A program made the position numbers and the translations under genes. Below are positions 7,742-14,127 of a stretch of DNA of 18,979 nucleotides, piece after piece. Below the pieces are notes generated by a model. That model ran no database searches, had not been told where the DNA came from, and saw only the letters and a list, made by a program, of their open reading frames with translations. Origin of the DNA: DATEPR01 sp036503065 (GTDB taxonomy: Bacteria > Actinomycetota > Actinomycetes > Mycobacteriales > Pseudonocardiaceae); contig DASXXM010000227.1 of assembly GCA_036503065.1 (NCBI GenBank), positions 1-18,979 of the forward strand, in the 5' to 3' direction. The number at the start of each line of letters is the position of its first letter. The stretch's first letter is position 1.

Positions 7742-7951
7742 CTACTCGACCGAGCGGACGGGCACCGACCCGCAGCCAAACATACGGCCCGCCACCAGAC
7801 ACGCGGACGGCCCGCCCCCGGGGGCAACCGAGTGAGCCGGTGTGGTGCGGTGGCCGGACTGGCCGCCGACCGCCAGCACCACGACAATGGTGATCACCAC
7901 GGTCCAGCCGATACACCGCGCGAACCGACCGATTCCCATCGAAATGAACAT
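7742..7951 (-). CDS. Small membrane protein (69 aa), unrecognised
   Basis: I do not recognise this protein. The ORF starts at ATG 7951 behind an excellent AGGAG six bases upstream and ends with TAG 12 bp before the GH13 start. It has an amphipathic start (MFISMGIGRFARCIGW), one clear membrane helix at about 13-30 (TVVITIVVVLAVGG) and a short polar tail with Cys51 and Cys60. The stop codon forms part of the GH13 ribosome site, suggesting translational coupling. An in-frame ATG 42 bp upstream exists but lacks a ribosome site. It could be a membrane partner of the sugar-processing unit, or a leader peptide whose translation controls the glucosidase. It could be spurious, but the ribosome site and helix argue against that. 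Confidence 0.6.
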   Translation of the reverse strand: MFISMGIGRFARCIGWTVVITIVVVLAVGGQSGHRTTPAHSVAPGGGPSACLVAGRMFGCGSVPVRSVE

Positions 7952-8041
7952 CGAATTCTCCTGCCACATTGTTTGGTTCCTGGCGACCAGCATCGAACGG
8001 CGGCTCGCGTGTCGACCCCGTCAGGATCCGGTGGGCGGTGC

Positions 8042-8053
8042 TAACTTCTTGAC
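8042..8053 (+). promoter_or_regulatory. -10 box for leaderless HTH gene
   Basis: TAACTT (8042-8047) is six bases before GTG 8054, and there is no ribosome-binding site. This is the leaderless arrangement seen at several other starts in the window. No clear -35 is visible. The 102-bp gap to the divergent small membrane protein gene must hold both promoters. Confidence 0.5.
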
Positions 8054-9364
8054 GTGGCCGGGTGGCAGATGGCCGGTTGGGCGGAGTTCGTCCGGGCCCA
8101 CCTGCGTGCCAGAGGCGTCCCCATCGAGGAGGCGGCGCGTCGGCTCGGCGTTCCGGTCAGCACTTTTCGTACCTGGCTGGACGGCCACCATCTTCCCGGG
8201 ATGTCGATTTTCGAGCAATGGGCCCAGCTCGCCGAATTGCTCGGCGTTGCCGAGGTCGAACTGCTGCGCGTCGCCGGACTGCTGCCGGACACGGTCGCCG
8301 GCCCCATGCTGGTGGCGCAGGCGAACCGGCAGCTGCGGGAGAGCCTCGACCATGCCGGCCGGCTGCTGCGGCAGGCGTCCTCCCTCGCCCAGACGTCGTC
8401 GGTCTCCCAGGTGGTGAACGCGCTGTCCTCGTCGGGTGTCGACTGGGAGATCCAACTCCGCTCGGCGCACCGGGGCCGTGACCTGCGGCTCACCTACCAC
8501 CACTACGTCGGCATCATCCCGCCGGAACCGCTGGCCGGCTGGGGCGTCCAGCAGATCCGCGACTACGTCCAGCACGACCTGCTCGCACATCTCTGGCAGC
8601 CGTTGAGCCTGTACTGGCGGGTGGCGCATGCGCACGACTGGCCGTCCGCGCCGGAACTGCTGATCCAGGTGCCCGACCAGGAGGCCTCCCGGCCACCGAG
8701 CGGCCAGAGCCCGCGTCCCACCGCGGATCCCGTGCTGGTGCTGTCACCGCCGTGGGGCTACGGCGAACTCCTGGGCTCGCTGGTCGCGGACGGCATCGGT
8801 TTCGGCAACATCGACTTCCGGTACTTCGGCATCCCGGACGACCTGCCGCAGCGACTCGCGGTGCTACAGGCCGAACTCGACGGCGTCGGCGCGGGATTCG
8901 TCCTGTCCGTGCCGCCGCTGGTCCCGCTCGACGGCCTCGTCGTCGGGGCGGCTCAGCTCGCCGGCAGGCTGCCGATCCTCATCACCTACGGCGAGCGGGT
9001 TCGCTTACGCGGCACCGAACTGTACCGGCCGGCGTTGACGCGCCTTGCGGGTGACGCGGAGCGCGCGATCGCGCTCGTGGTGGCCCGCAACGCGGCCGCG
9101 GTGCAGGGACTCCCGCCCGGCTCGGACTACATCGAGGTCGTGCTGGCGGACGACGACGTGGTGGCCGGCGACCTCGTCGACCGGCACCTGATGAACGACA
9201 CGATCGCGTGGCTGGCACTCGCGGTCACCGGCATGATCCTGGCGCGCTGGGGCGTGCCACCCCGACCGGTCGGCGGACCGCTCCGCGATCTCGTCCTGCC
9301 GTCCGGCCGGCCGCGCCAGCCGCCGCCGATGGCGAGCCGGGCCACCTGGCGGACGGTGCTCTAG
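8054..9364 (+). CDS. XRE-like HTH protein with large unrecognised alpha/beta C-terminal domain
   Basis: This 436-residue protein begins with a helix-turn-helix at about 23-45 (IEEAARRLGVPVSTFRTWLDG), followed by a second helical stretch (FEQWAQLAELLGV) as in Xre/Cro regulators. Residues 84-115 look helical, possibly a linker or dimer helix; 205-225 is a Pro/Ser-rich hinge. Residues 226-400 alternate predicted strands and helices (DPVLVLSPPWGYG, NIDFRYFGIP, GAGFVLSVPPLVPL, RLPILITYGERV, AIALVVARN), suggesting a Rossmann-like sensor or enzyme domain that I cannot assign. It has no Walker A and no membrane segment apart from a hydrophobic helix at 383-398. GTG 8054 fits a leaderless start; ATG 8069 is an alternative. 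It is divergent from the small membrane protein/GH13 unit, which it may regulate. Confidence 0.85.
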   Translation: MAGWQMAGWAEFVRAHLRARGVPIEEAARRLGVPVSTFRTWLDGHHLPGMSIFEQWAQLAELLGVAEVELLRVAGLLPDTVAGPMLVAQANRQLRESLDHAGRLLRQASSLAQTSSVSQVVNALSSSGVDWEIQLRSAHRGRDLRLTYHHYVGIIPPEPLAGWGVQQIRDYVQHDLLAHLWQPLSLYWRVAHAHDWPSAPELLIQVPDQEASRPPSGQSPRPTADPVLVLSPPWGYGELLGSLVADGIGFGNIDFRYFGIPDDLPQRLAVLQAELDGVGAGFVLSVPPLVPLDGLVVGAAQLAGRLPILITYGERVRLRGTELYRPALTRLAGDAERAIALVVARNAAAVQGLPPGSDYIEVVLADDDVVAGDLVDRHLMNDTIAWLALAVTGMILARWGVPPRPVGGPLRDLVLPSGRPRQPPPMASRATWRTVL

Positions 9365-10404
9365 TACGAACTGGACGATGCCCACAGGTTGATGTCGCCG
9401 TCCACGGCGTACTTGTCGATCTCGGCCAGTTCATCCTCGGTGAACGTGAGGTTGTCCAGCGCCCCGACATTGGCTTCCAGTTGCGCCACGCTGCTCGCGC
9501 CGAGCAGCACCGACGTCACCCGGTCGTCGCGCAGCGCCCATGCCAGGGCGAGTTGGGCGAGGCTCTGCCCACGCGCGGCGGCGATGTCGCCCAGCGCCCG
9601 CACCCGCGCCAGGTTCTCGTCGGTGAGCATGCCGGCGCCCATTGCGCCGCCGGTGGCCACCCGGGAGTCGGCCGGCACACCGTGCAGGTACCGGTCGGTC
9701 AGCAGTCCCTGGGCCAGCGGCGAGAACGCGATGGCACCCGCGCCCACCTCGGCCAGTGTGTCGAGCAGGCCCTGGTGTTCGATCCACCGGTTGAACATCG
9801 AGTAGGACGGCTGGTGGATCAGCAGCGGCGTGCCGAGCTCGCGCAGGATCGCGGCCGCTTCGGCCGTCCTGCCGGACGAGTACGACGAGATGCCCACGTA
9901 CAGCGCGCGGCCGGACCGCACGGCGGTGTCCAGCGCGCCCATCGTCTCCTCGAGCGGCGTGTCCGGGTCGAACCGGTGCGAGTAGAAGATGTCGACGTAG
10001 TCGAGGCCCATCCGTTCCAGGGACTGGTCCAGCGACGCCAGCAGGTACTTGCGCGAGCCGTGGTCGCCGTAGGGGCCGGGCCACATGTCGTAGCCGGCCT
10101 TGGTGGAGATCACCAGTTCGTCCCGCAGCGACCCACTGCGCATCGACCCGAAGTCTTCGCGCAGGATGCGGCCGAAGTTCCGCTCCGCGCTGCCGTACGG
10201 CGGGCCGTAGTTGTTCGCCAGGTCGAAGTGCGTGACGCCGAGGTCGAACGCGCGCCGGCAGATCGCCCGTTGCCCTTCGTAGGCCCGTTCGTCGCCGAAG
10301 TTGTGCCACAGGCCGAGCGACACCAGTGGCAGTCGCAGGCCGCTGCGGCCGGTTCTGCGGTATCGCATCTGGTCGTAGCGGTTCTCGTCCGGCATCCAGG
10401 TCAT
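9361..10404 (-). CDS. Aldo/keto reductase, YghZ / L-glyceraldehyde 3-phosphate reductase type
   Basis: This 347-residue NADPH-dependent AKR reduces aldehydes; relatives (E. coli YghZ, AKR14) reduce L-glyceraldehyde 3-phosphate and methylglyoxal. The start RYRRTGRSGLRLPLVSLGLWHNFG and the signature HFDLANNYGPPYGSAE are typical of that subgroup. The catalytic tetrad is D61, Y66, K102 and H143 (FYSHRFDP). The C-terminal cofactor-binding segment SVLLGASSVAQLEAN is present, so the protein is intact. ATG 10404 is chosen because TAGGCT sits six bases before it, a leaderless pattern; ATG 10395 is also possible. Its TAG stop shares the palindrome CTAG with the stop of the convergent HTH gene. The SHOCT membrane protein gene lies 19 bp upstream on the same strand. 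Confidence 0.95.
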   Translation of the reverse strand: MTWMPDENRYDQMRYRRTGRSGLRLPLVSLGLWHNFGDERAYEGQRAICRRAFDLGVTHFDLANNYGPPYGSAERNFGRILREDFGSMRSGSLRDELVISTKAGYDMWPGPYGDHGSRKYLLASLDQSLERMGLDYVDIFYSHRFDPDTPLEETMGALDTAVRSGRALYVGISSYSSGRTAEAAAILRELGTPLLIHQPSYSMFNRWIEHQGLLDTLAEVGAGAIAFSPLAQGLLTDRYLHGVPADSRVATGGAMGAGMLTDENLARVRALGDIAAARGQSLAQLALAWALRDDRVTSVLLGASSVAQLEANVGALDNLTFTEDELAEIDKYAVDGDINLWASSSSY

Positions 10405-10431
10405 GCCGCGAGCCTAGCCGGGGTCACCCCG
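10405..10431 (-). promoter_or_regulatory. Leaderless promoter and 13-bp palindrome before the aldo/keto reductase
   Basis: On the minus strand TAGGCT (10416-10411) lies six bases before ATG 10404. Just upstream, CGGGGT-C-ACCCCG (10419-10431) is a perfect 13-bp palindrome that includes the stop codon of the preceding gene. It lies between the expected -10 and -35 positions, so it could be an operator; chance is possible at this GC content. Confidence 0.45.
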
Positions 10432-11212
10432 CGCCCAGCAGCCGTCGCTTCGCGCGGTCGAACTCCGTCGCGGTGAGTGCGCCGTCGCGGTGCAGCGCGG
10501 CGAGGCGGTCCAGCGCCGCCACCAGTTCGTCCGGTGGGACGGCGTCCTGCGGGCCTGCGTCGACGATCATCGGGTTCGGCGCGGGCGCCAGCCCGATGAG
10601 TTCGATCATCCCCTCGTCGCCGGCCGGGTCGTACAACACGGTGACCCGGTCGCCGCGTCGCGGCATGTTCCGCGGGGAGGCGACCTCATTGTGCACGGCG
10701 TGTCCGGTCGTGTTGTCGGCCCGTCGATATTCGATGGTCAGCCGGACCTCGACATCGTCGTTGTAGGTCTCGCCGGTATTCCACACATCGGTGATCACGC
10801 CTTCTGCGCGCCGCTTGGAACTGGCCATTCCGACCCTGCGGGCGGCGAGTATCCGGCCATAGGGCAGCCCGATGATCACAATCAGCACCGACAATGCCAG
10901 AAATCCCGCTCCGACGATGCCCGCGCTGCTGAACAGGCCGCCCGGGCCCAGGATCGCCCGCACCAACGAGTAGATGCCAGCGCTGACAAGGGCAACCAGC
11001 AGGCCGATGCCGATGGTCATGATCGCGCCGACGACCAGAATGAGACAGCCGGCCACCATTTCACCGGCGGCGAGGTTCACGCTGCCCGGACATGCCGGCG
11101 CACCGACATCGGGCCCGCAGTCCGGCATCGCGGAAAAGGTGAGAACCGCGTTCGAGATCAGGATCGACGCCGCGACACAGAGGGCGCCCCCGACATAGTG
11201 CAGTGCCTTCAC
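10424..11212 (-). CDS. Membrane protein with DUF3592-like domain and C-terminal SHOCT domain
   Basis: This 262-residue protein has membrane segments at about 6-28, 50-86 (probably two) and 96-117. A soluble region at 136-205 follows (EGVITDVWNTGETYNDDVEVRLTIEY, then RRGDRVTVLYDPAGDEGMIEL), resembling the beta-barrel DUF3592 domain. The tail at about 232-259 (LDRLAALHRDGALTATEFDRAKRRLL) is a clear SHOCT motif, a short domain thought to mediate oligomerisation. Cys32 and Cys41 in the first extracellular loop could form a disulfide. Function is unknown. The GTG at 11212 has TAGGCT six bases before it, the same leaderless arrangement and the same ten-base GCTAGGCTCG as the downstream aldo/keto reductase gene. 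Confidence 0.85.
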   Translation of the reverse strand: MKALHYVGGALCVAASILISNAVLTFSAMPDCGPDVGAPACPGSVNLAAGEMVAGCLILVVGAIMTIGIGLLVALVSAGIYSLVRAILGPGGLFSSAGIVGAGFLALSVLIVIIGLPYGRILAARRVGMASSKRRAEGVITDVWNTGETYNDDVEVRLTIEYRRADNTTGHAVHNEVASPRNMPRRGDRVTVLYDPAGDEGMIELIGLAPAPNPMIVDAGPQDAVPPDELVAALDRLAALHRDGALTATEFDRAKRRLLGAG

Positions 11213-11224
11213 AAGTCGAGCCTA
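11213..11224 (-). promoter_or_regulatory. -10 box for leaderless SHOCT-protein gene
   Basis: On the minus strand TAGGCT (11224-11219) precedes GTG 11212 by six bases, with no good ribosome site. The surrounding GCTAGGCTCG is identical to that at the aldo/keto reductase start. Confidence 0.5.
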
Positions 11225-11315
11225 GCGGAGGCCGCAGGTGTTTGTTTACACGGATTCCGGCCGTTCGATCGGTTCTCGACCGACTTGCGCCACGCCGACT
11301 GTCGGTGCCCCTGGC

Positions 11316-11327
11316 TACGTTGCCCGC
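11316..11327 (+). promoter_or_regulatory. -10 box for leaderless methyltransferase gene
   Basis: TACGTT (11316-11321) lies six bases before ATG 11328 with no Shine-Dalgarno. This favours 11328 over the upstream in-frame GTG at 11238. Confidence 0.5.
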
Positions 11328-11969
11328 ATGACCGAGCCCGCCTACCTGGCCGCCGTCCGGGAGTCGTACGACACCGTGGCCGCCGACTACGTCACGCTGG
11401 TCCCGGCCAAGCCGGATGCGTTGTCGCTCGCGATGATGGCCGCGTTCGCCGAACTCGTGCGCGACCGGGGGCCGGTCGCGGACCTGGGCTGCGGACCCGG
11501 CAGGCTGACGGCGCACCTGGCCACCCTTGGCCTGCCCGCGTTCGGCATCGACGTGTCACCGAAGATGATCGAACTGGCCCGCGATGCCTTTCCTGGCCTT
11601 CGGTTCAGCGTGGGCACGATGACCGCGCTGGACATCGCGGACCGCGAACTCGGTGGCATCATGGCCTTCTTCTCGACGCACCACACGCCACCGGACTGGC
11701 TACCGGTCGTCTTCGCCGAGTTCCACCGCACGCTCGCGCCCGGCGGCCACCTGCTGCTCGGCACCCACACCGGAGACGATGAGCACCTGCGGCCGACGCA
11801 GGGATACGGCGGCCATCCGGTGTCCTACGAGTCCCACCGGCTACCGCCTGATCGCATTGCCACATTGCTGGCCGAAACCGGACTCGACGTCACCACACGA
11901 TTACTGCGGGAACCGGACGAGGAAACGAAACGGCCGCACGCCTGCTTCCTGGCCCGCAGAAGGCCATAA
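11328..11969 (+). CDS. Class I SAM-dependent methyltransferase
   Basis: This 213-residue cytoplasmic methyltransferase has SAM-binding motif I VADLGCGPG at 50-58, the acidic strand FGIDVSPKMIELA at about 72-84, and motif III LAPGGHLLLGTHTG. The start MTEPAYLAAVRESYDTVAADY is the usual helix of Methyltransf_11/25-type proteins. The acceptor substrate is not deducible. ATG 11328 is preferred because a TACGTT box precedes it and residues encoded upstream look non-coding. It ends 34 bp from the convergent S4 gene with a hairpin between the stops. Confidence 0.92.
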   Translation: MTEPAYLAAVRESYDTVAADYVTLVPAKPDALSLAMMAAFAELVRDRGPVADLGCGPGRLTAHLATLGLPAFGIDVSPKMIELARDAFPGLRFSVGTMTALDIADRELGGIMAFFSTHHTPPDWLPVVFAEFHRTLAPGGHLLLGTHTGDDEHLRPTQGYGGHPVSYESHRLPPDRIATLLAETGLDVTTRLLREPDEETKRPHACFLARRRP

Positions 11970-11971
11970 CA

Positions 11972-11994
11972 GCCGCTGCTTTCTGGTCAGCGGC
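11972..11994. terminator. Bidirectional terminator hairpin
   Basis: GCCGCTG (11972-11978) pairs with CAGCGGC (11988-11994) around a 9-nt loop, in the gap between the methyltransferase stop and the convergent S4 gene stop. No T-run follows on either strand, which is usual here. Confidence 0.6.
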
Positions 11995-12003
11995 CAGCCC
12001 GTC

Positions 12004-12372
12004 TCAGGTTTGGCCGCCGAGGAACTTGTCGAGAATTCGGCGTTCTCGTTTGGTGGGCCTGCCGGCGCCCCGGTCGCGGTGCGCGACGGGCGGTTCCTTG
12101 GGCGGCGGCGGTGTCCGGTCCAGGAAGCAGGTCGCCGCGTCGGCGGGTCCGACGCGTTTCTGGATCACCCGTACCACCTCGACGATGCGGATCGTGCTGC
12201 CGACGCGCGCGCGGACCTCGTCGCCGGGCGCCACCGTCGTCGCGGCCTTGGCGGGTCGGTCGTTGACGCGCACATGGCCGCCGCGGCAGGCCGCCGCGGC
12301 GTCCGTCCGGGTCTTGGTCAGCCGGACCGCCCACAGCCAGCGATCCACACGGGTCGACTCCACCGCGACCAT
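12004..12372 (-). CDS. S4-domain RNA-binding protein, Hsp15/HslR-like
   Basis: This 122-residue protein carries an S4 RNA-binding domain at about 8-55 (TRVDRWLWAVRLTKTRTDAAAACRGGHVRVN, then PGDEVRAR) and a basic tail GRPTKRERRILDKFLG, the layout of the Hsp15 ribosome-associated family. In E. coli Hsp15 binds free 50S subunits carrying stalled nascent chains. The start is uncertain: ATG 12372 fits the family length, while GTG 12396 directly abuts the stop codon of the upstream TetR gene. Neither has a good ribosome site. It follows the TetR gene on the same strand, so co-transcription or read-through is likely. Confidence 0.9.
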   Translation of the reverse strand: MVAVESTRVDRWLWAVRLTKTRTDAAAACRGGHVRVNDRPAKAATTVAPGDEVRARVGSTIRIVEVVRVIQKRVGPADAATCFLDRTPPPPKEPPVAHRDRGAGRPTKRERRILDKFLGGQT

Positions 12373-12396
12373 CTTATGCGTCGGCGCCCGGCGCAC

Positions 12397-13071
12397 CTAC
12401 CTGAGCAGTCTCAGCCCGGCGTCGATCAGGTCCGCCGCACGGCGGACGTCGGCGGTCACGGCCGCGTCGACCTGAGCCGGTGTCCGGGTTCGGGCCAGGT
12501 GTTTGCGCAGGCTGCGGAACTGGACGTGCCACAGTCCGAGCAGGGCGGTCGCCGCGATCCGTGGCTCCGGGTCGTCCGCGCTCAGACCGGCACGGTCGGC
12601 CAGGATCTCGGCGGCCACGCCGACGAGTCGGTCGGTCATGTCGTGCTGGTGCGCGCGCAGGGCCGGGGTGGCATCGAGCAGGTCGCCGAAGCGCTGGAAC
12701 CTGGCGATGGCACCGGCCGGTTCGGCCTGTACGTCCAGCCACGCCGTGACGGCGCCCAGTTCGTCGGCCAGGATCCGGAGCGCCGCCTTGACCGGCGGGA
12801 CGTCGAGGGCGGCCAGGCCGGTGCGCAGTGCGGCCGCGGTGGCGTCCCAGCGGTCCAGGACGAGTGACTCCTTGGTGGGGAAGTAGTTGAAGACCGTCTT
12901 CTCGGAGACACCGCATGCCTCGGCGATCTCCGCCACGCGCACCGCGTCGAAGCCCCGCTCGACGAACATCTCCGTTGCCGTGTCGGACAACCGTTGGCGC
13001 ATCAGGCGTTTCTTGCGTTCGCGCAGCCCTTCGGGTCTGCCGGCAGTCCAGTCGACGGTCCGCGCGCTCAT
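12397..13071 (-). CDS. TetR/AcrR-family transcriptional regulator divergent from DUF1772 gene
   Basis: This 224-residue regulator has an N-terminal DNA-binding domain: a basic lead-in LRERKKRLMRQRLSDTA, then the helix-turn-helix VRVAEIAEACGVSEKTVFNYF at about 45-65. The remaining helical domain would bind an unknown ligand. ATG 13071 is chosen over the in-frame TTG 13098 because TATGCT lies exactly six bases upstream and because the longer form would run into the palindromic operator. It is divergent from a DUF1772 membrane protein gene 69 bp away, with a 23-bp AT-rich palindrome between them, so local repression of both genes is likely. The S4 gene lies immediately downstream. Confidence 0.95.
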   Translation of the reverse strand: MSARTVDWTAGRPEGLRERKKRLMRQRLSDTATEMFVERGFDAVRVAEIAEACGVSEKTVFNYFPTKESLVLDRWDATAAALRTGLAALDVPPVKAALRILADELGAVTAWLDVQAEPAGAIARFQRFGDLLDATPALRAHQHDMTDRLVGVAAEILADRAGLSADDPEPRIAATALLGLWHVQFRSLRKHLARTRTPAQVDAAVTADVRRAADLIDAGLRLLR

Positions 13072-13083
13072 GACCACAGCATA
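13072..13083 (-). promoter_or_regulatory. -10 box for leaderless TetR gene
   Basis: On the minus strand TATGCT (13083-13078) precedes ATG 13071 by six bases with no Shine-Dalgarno. It lies just beside the palindrome at 13097-13119, so a repressor there would overlap the -35 region. Confidence 0.55.
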
Positions 13084-13096
13084 GTCCAGTGGCGGC

Positions 13097-13119
13097 AAAT
13101 TTTCTGCTACAGTAAATTT
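13097..13119. promoter_or_regulatory. AT-rich palindromic operator for the divergent TetR
   Basis: AAATTTTCTG (13097-13106), centre CTA, and CAGTAAATTT (13110-13119) form a 23-bp inverted repeat with one mismatched pair. Its run of A and T stands out in a very GC-rich window. It lies between the TetR gene and the DUF1772 gene, the normal place for a TetR operator. A half-site-like copy AAATTTTCAG follows at 13114-13123, overlapping the right arm. Confidence 0.75.
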
Positions 13120-13140
13120 TCAGTGACTGGAGGTTTTGAC

Positions 13141-13581
13141 ATGACCGTTCTCGAGTTCGTGAACCTGTTCTGCGCGGGCATCCTGGCCGGGATCGAGTTC
13201 GTGGTCCGCTTCGGGTTACGCGGATCCATCCCCGTTCTGGCCGAGCAACCGCAGATCCAGCTACGCCAGGCGCTGATCCGGCGCCTGCGCGTGGTGGTGC
13301 CTGCCGTCTACGGGCTGACGGCCCTGTCCGCGGTCGCTGTCACGATCCTGGCCGGCACCGGCCTCCGGTACGCCGGACTGCTCGCCGTGCTCGGCTGGAC
13401 CCTGGTCACATTCGTCGGCACCGTGCCCATCAACAAGGCCACGCTCACCTGGCAACCCGCCGCGCCGCCTGCCGACTGGCGGGCGCTGGTCCGCCGGTGG
13501 GAGCGGCTGGACACGGCTCGCTGGTGGACGGCGGCCCTGGTCTTCGCGTTGTTCCTGACGGCCGCGGCGGCGGCCCGTTGA
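13141..13581 (+). CDS. DUF1772 (anthrone oxygenase-like) membrane protein
   Basis: This 146-residue integral membrane protein has four helices at about 3-24, 51-71, 77-95 and 127-145, and the family motif VPINKA at 95-100 followed by the W-x-x-x-x-x-RWERLD segment. These match DUF1772, whose fungal members are linked to anthrone oxidation; the role in bacteria is unknown. ATG 13141 has a strong GGAGG (13128-13132) eight bases upstream. The divergent TetR gene and the palindrome at 13097-13119 suggest ligand-induced expression. The pair may be a small response unit to a lipophilic or aromatic compound, which is inference. Confidence 0.9.
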   Translation: MTVLEFVNLFCAGILAGIEFVVRFGLRGSIPVLAEQPQIQLRQALIRRLRVVVPAVYGLTALSAVAVTILAGTGLRYAGLLAVLGWTLVTFVGTVPINKATLTWQPAAPPADWRALVRRWERLDTARWWTAALVFALFLTAAAAAR

Positions 13582-13604
13582 CTGTTGGACCGGCGACTCG
13601 CGGC

Positions 13605-14018
13605 TCAGGATCGCTCCGGGCCCGGTGACCCGGACACCATTCGACTGTGGAGTTCCGTTGTCATCGCGTGGATCTCCCTGGTCAGTTCGGTGTTCGTCTT
13701 GAGTTCCAGTTCCTGCTCGACGAAGTCGTGGTCGGCCTTGCTCTGCTGGAACTCGGCCTGTCGATTTTGGCCGATCATCACGAACGTCGACAGGAAGATC
13801 GCCTCGAGCGACACGATGAGTGTCAACGTGGGCCACGGGCTCGACTCGACGAACAGCATCCAGAGCGTGAACCCGATCGCGTGGATGTAGACGAACCGCA
13901 TCGAACCGGCGAACTTGGTGATCGCGTCCGCGACCCGCAACTGGATGCTGCTGGCGACTTTCGCGCGGTGCGCGACGACCGCGGGGTGGTGCAACGTGGT
14001 GTCCGTCGGAGCCGTCAT
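13605..14018 (-). CDS. DUF1003 family membrane protein
   Basis: This 137-residue protein has the DUF1003 signature: RVADAITKFAGSMRFVYIHAIGFTLWM, then LTLIVSLEAIFLSTFVMIGQNRQAE. Two membrane helices lie at about 41-58 and 64-84, followed by a charged helical, probably coiled-coil, tail (FVEQELELKTNTELTREIHAM). Function is unknown for the family. ATG 14018 is supported by GGGAGG nine bases upstream. It is convergent with the DUF1772 gene (23-bp gap, no convincing hairpin) and divergent from the LLM oxidoreductase. Confidence 0.93.
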   Translation of the reverse strand: MTAPTDTTLHHPAVVAHRAKVASSIQLRVADAITKFAGSMRFVYIHAIGFTLWMLFVESSPWPTLTLIVSLEAIFLSTFVMIGQNRQAEFQQSKADHDFVEQELELKTNTELTREIHAMTTELHSRMVSGSPGPERS

Positions 14019-14048
14019 CTGCGTGTGCCTCCCGTGCGATGGTCAACA

Positions 14049-14068
14049 GTGCGGTCAGTAAACCGCAC
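14049..14068. promoter_or_regulatory. 20-bp inverted repeat between divergent DUF1003 and LLM genes
   Basis: GTGCGGT (14049-14055), six bases CAGTAA, then ACCGCAC (14062-14068): perfect 7-bp arms centred in the 109-bp divergent gap. This is a candidate operator; no cognate regulator is obvious except the XRE-cupin gene downstream. Confidence 0.5.
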
Positions 14069-14114
14069 GGATGCGCCCGGTCGGTCGAACACGGCGGTTC
14101 GCAACGCCCTCGCG

Positions 14115-14127
14115 TACGGTCGAGACC
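14115..14127 (+). promoter_or_regulatory. -10 box for leaderless LLM gene
   Basis: TACGGT (14115-14120) lies seven bases before ATG 14128, with no clear ribosome site. Confidence 0.45.

Noticed and set aside
7707..7967. An 86-codon alternative minus-strand frame overlapping the small membrane protein
   Set aside because: It lacks a ribosome site and a membrane helix, and it overlaps the GH13 start; the 7742-7951 frame has both an excellent ribosome site and a helix.
6779..8044. A 421-codon plus-strand frame opposite the GH13 gene
   Set aside because: The minus strand has all GH13 catalytic motifs and a ribosome site; the plus-strand product has no recognisable features and is the mirror frame of that gene.
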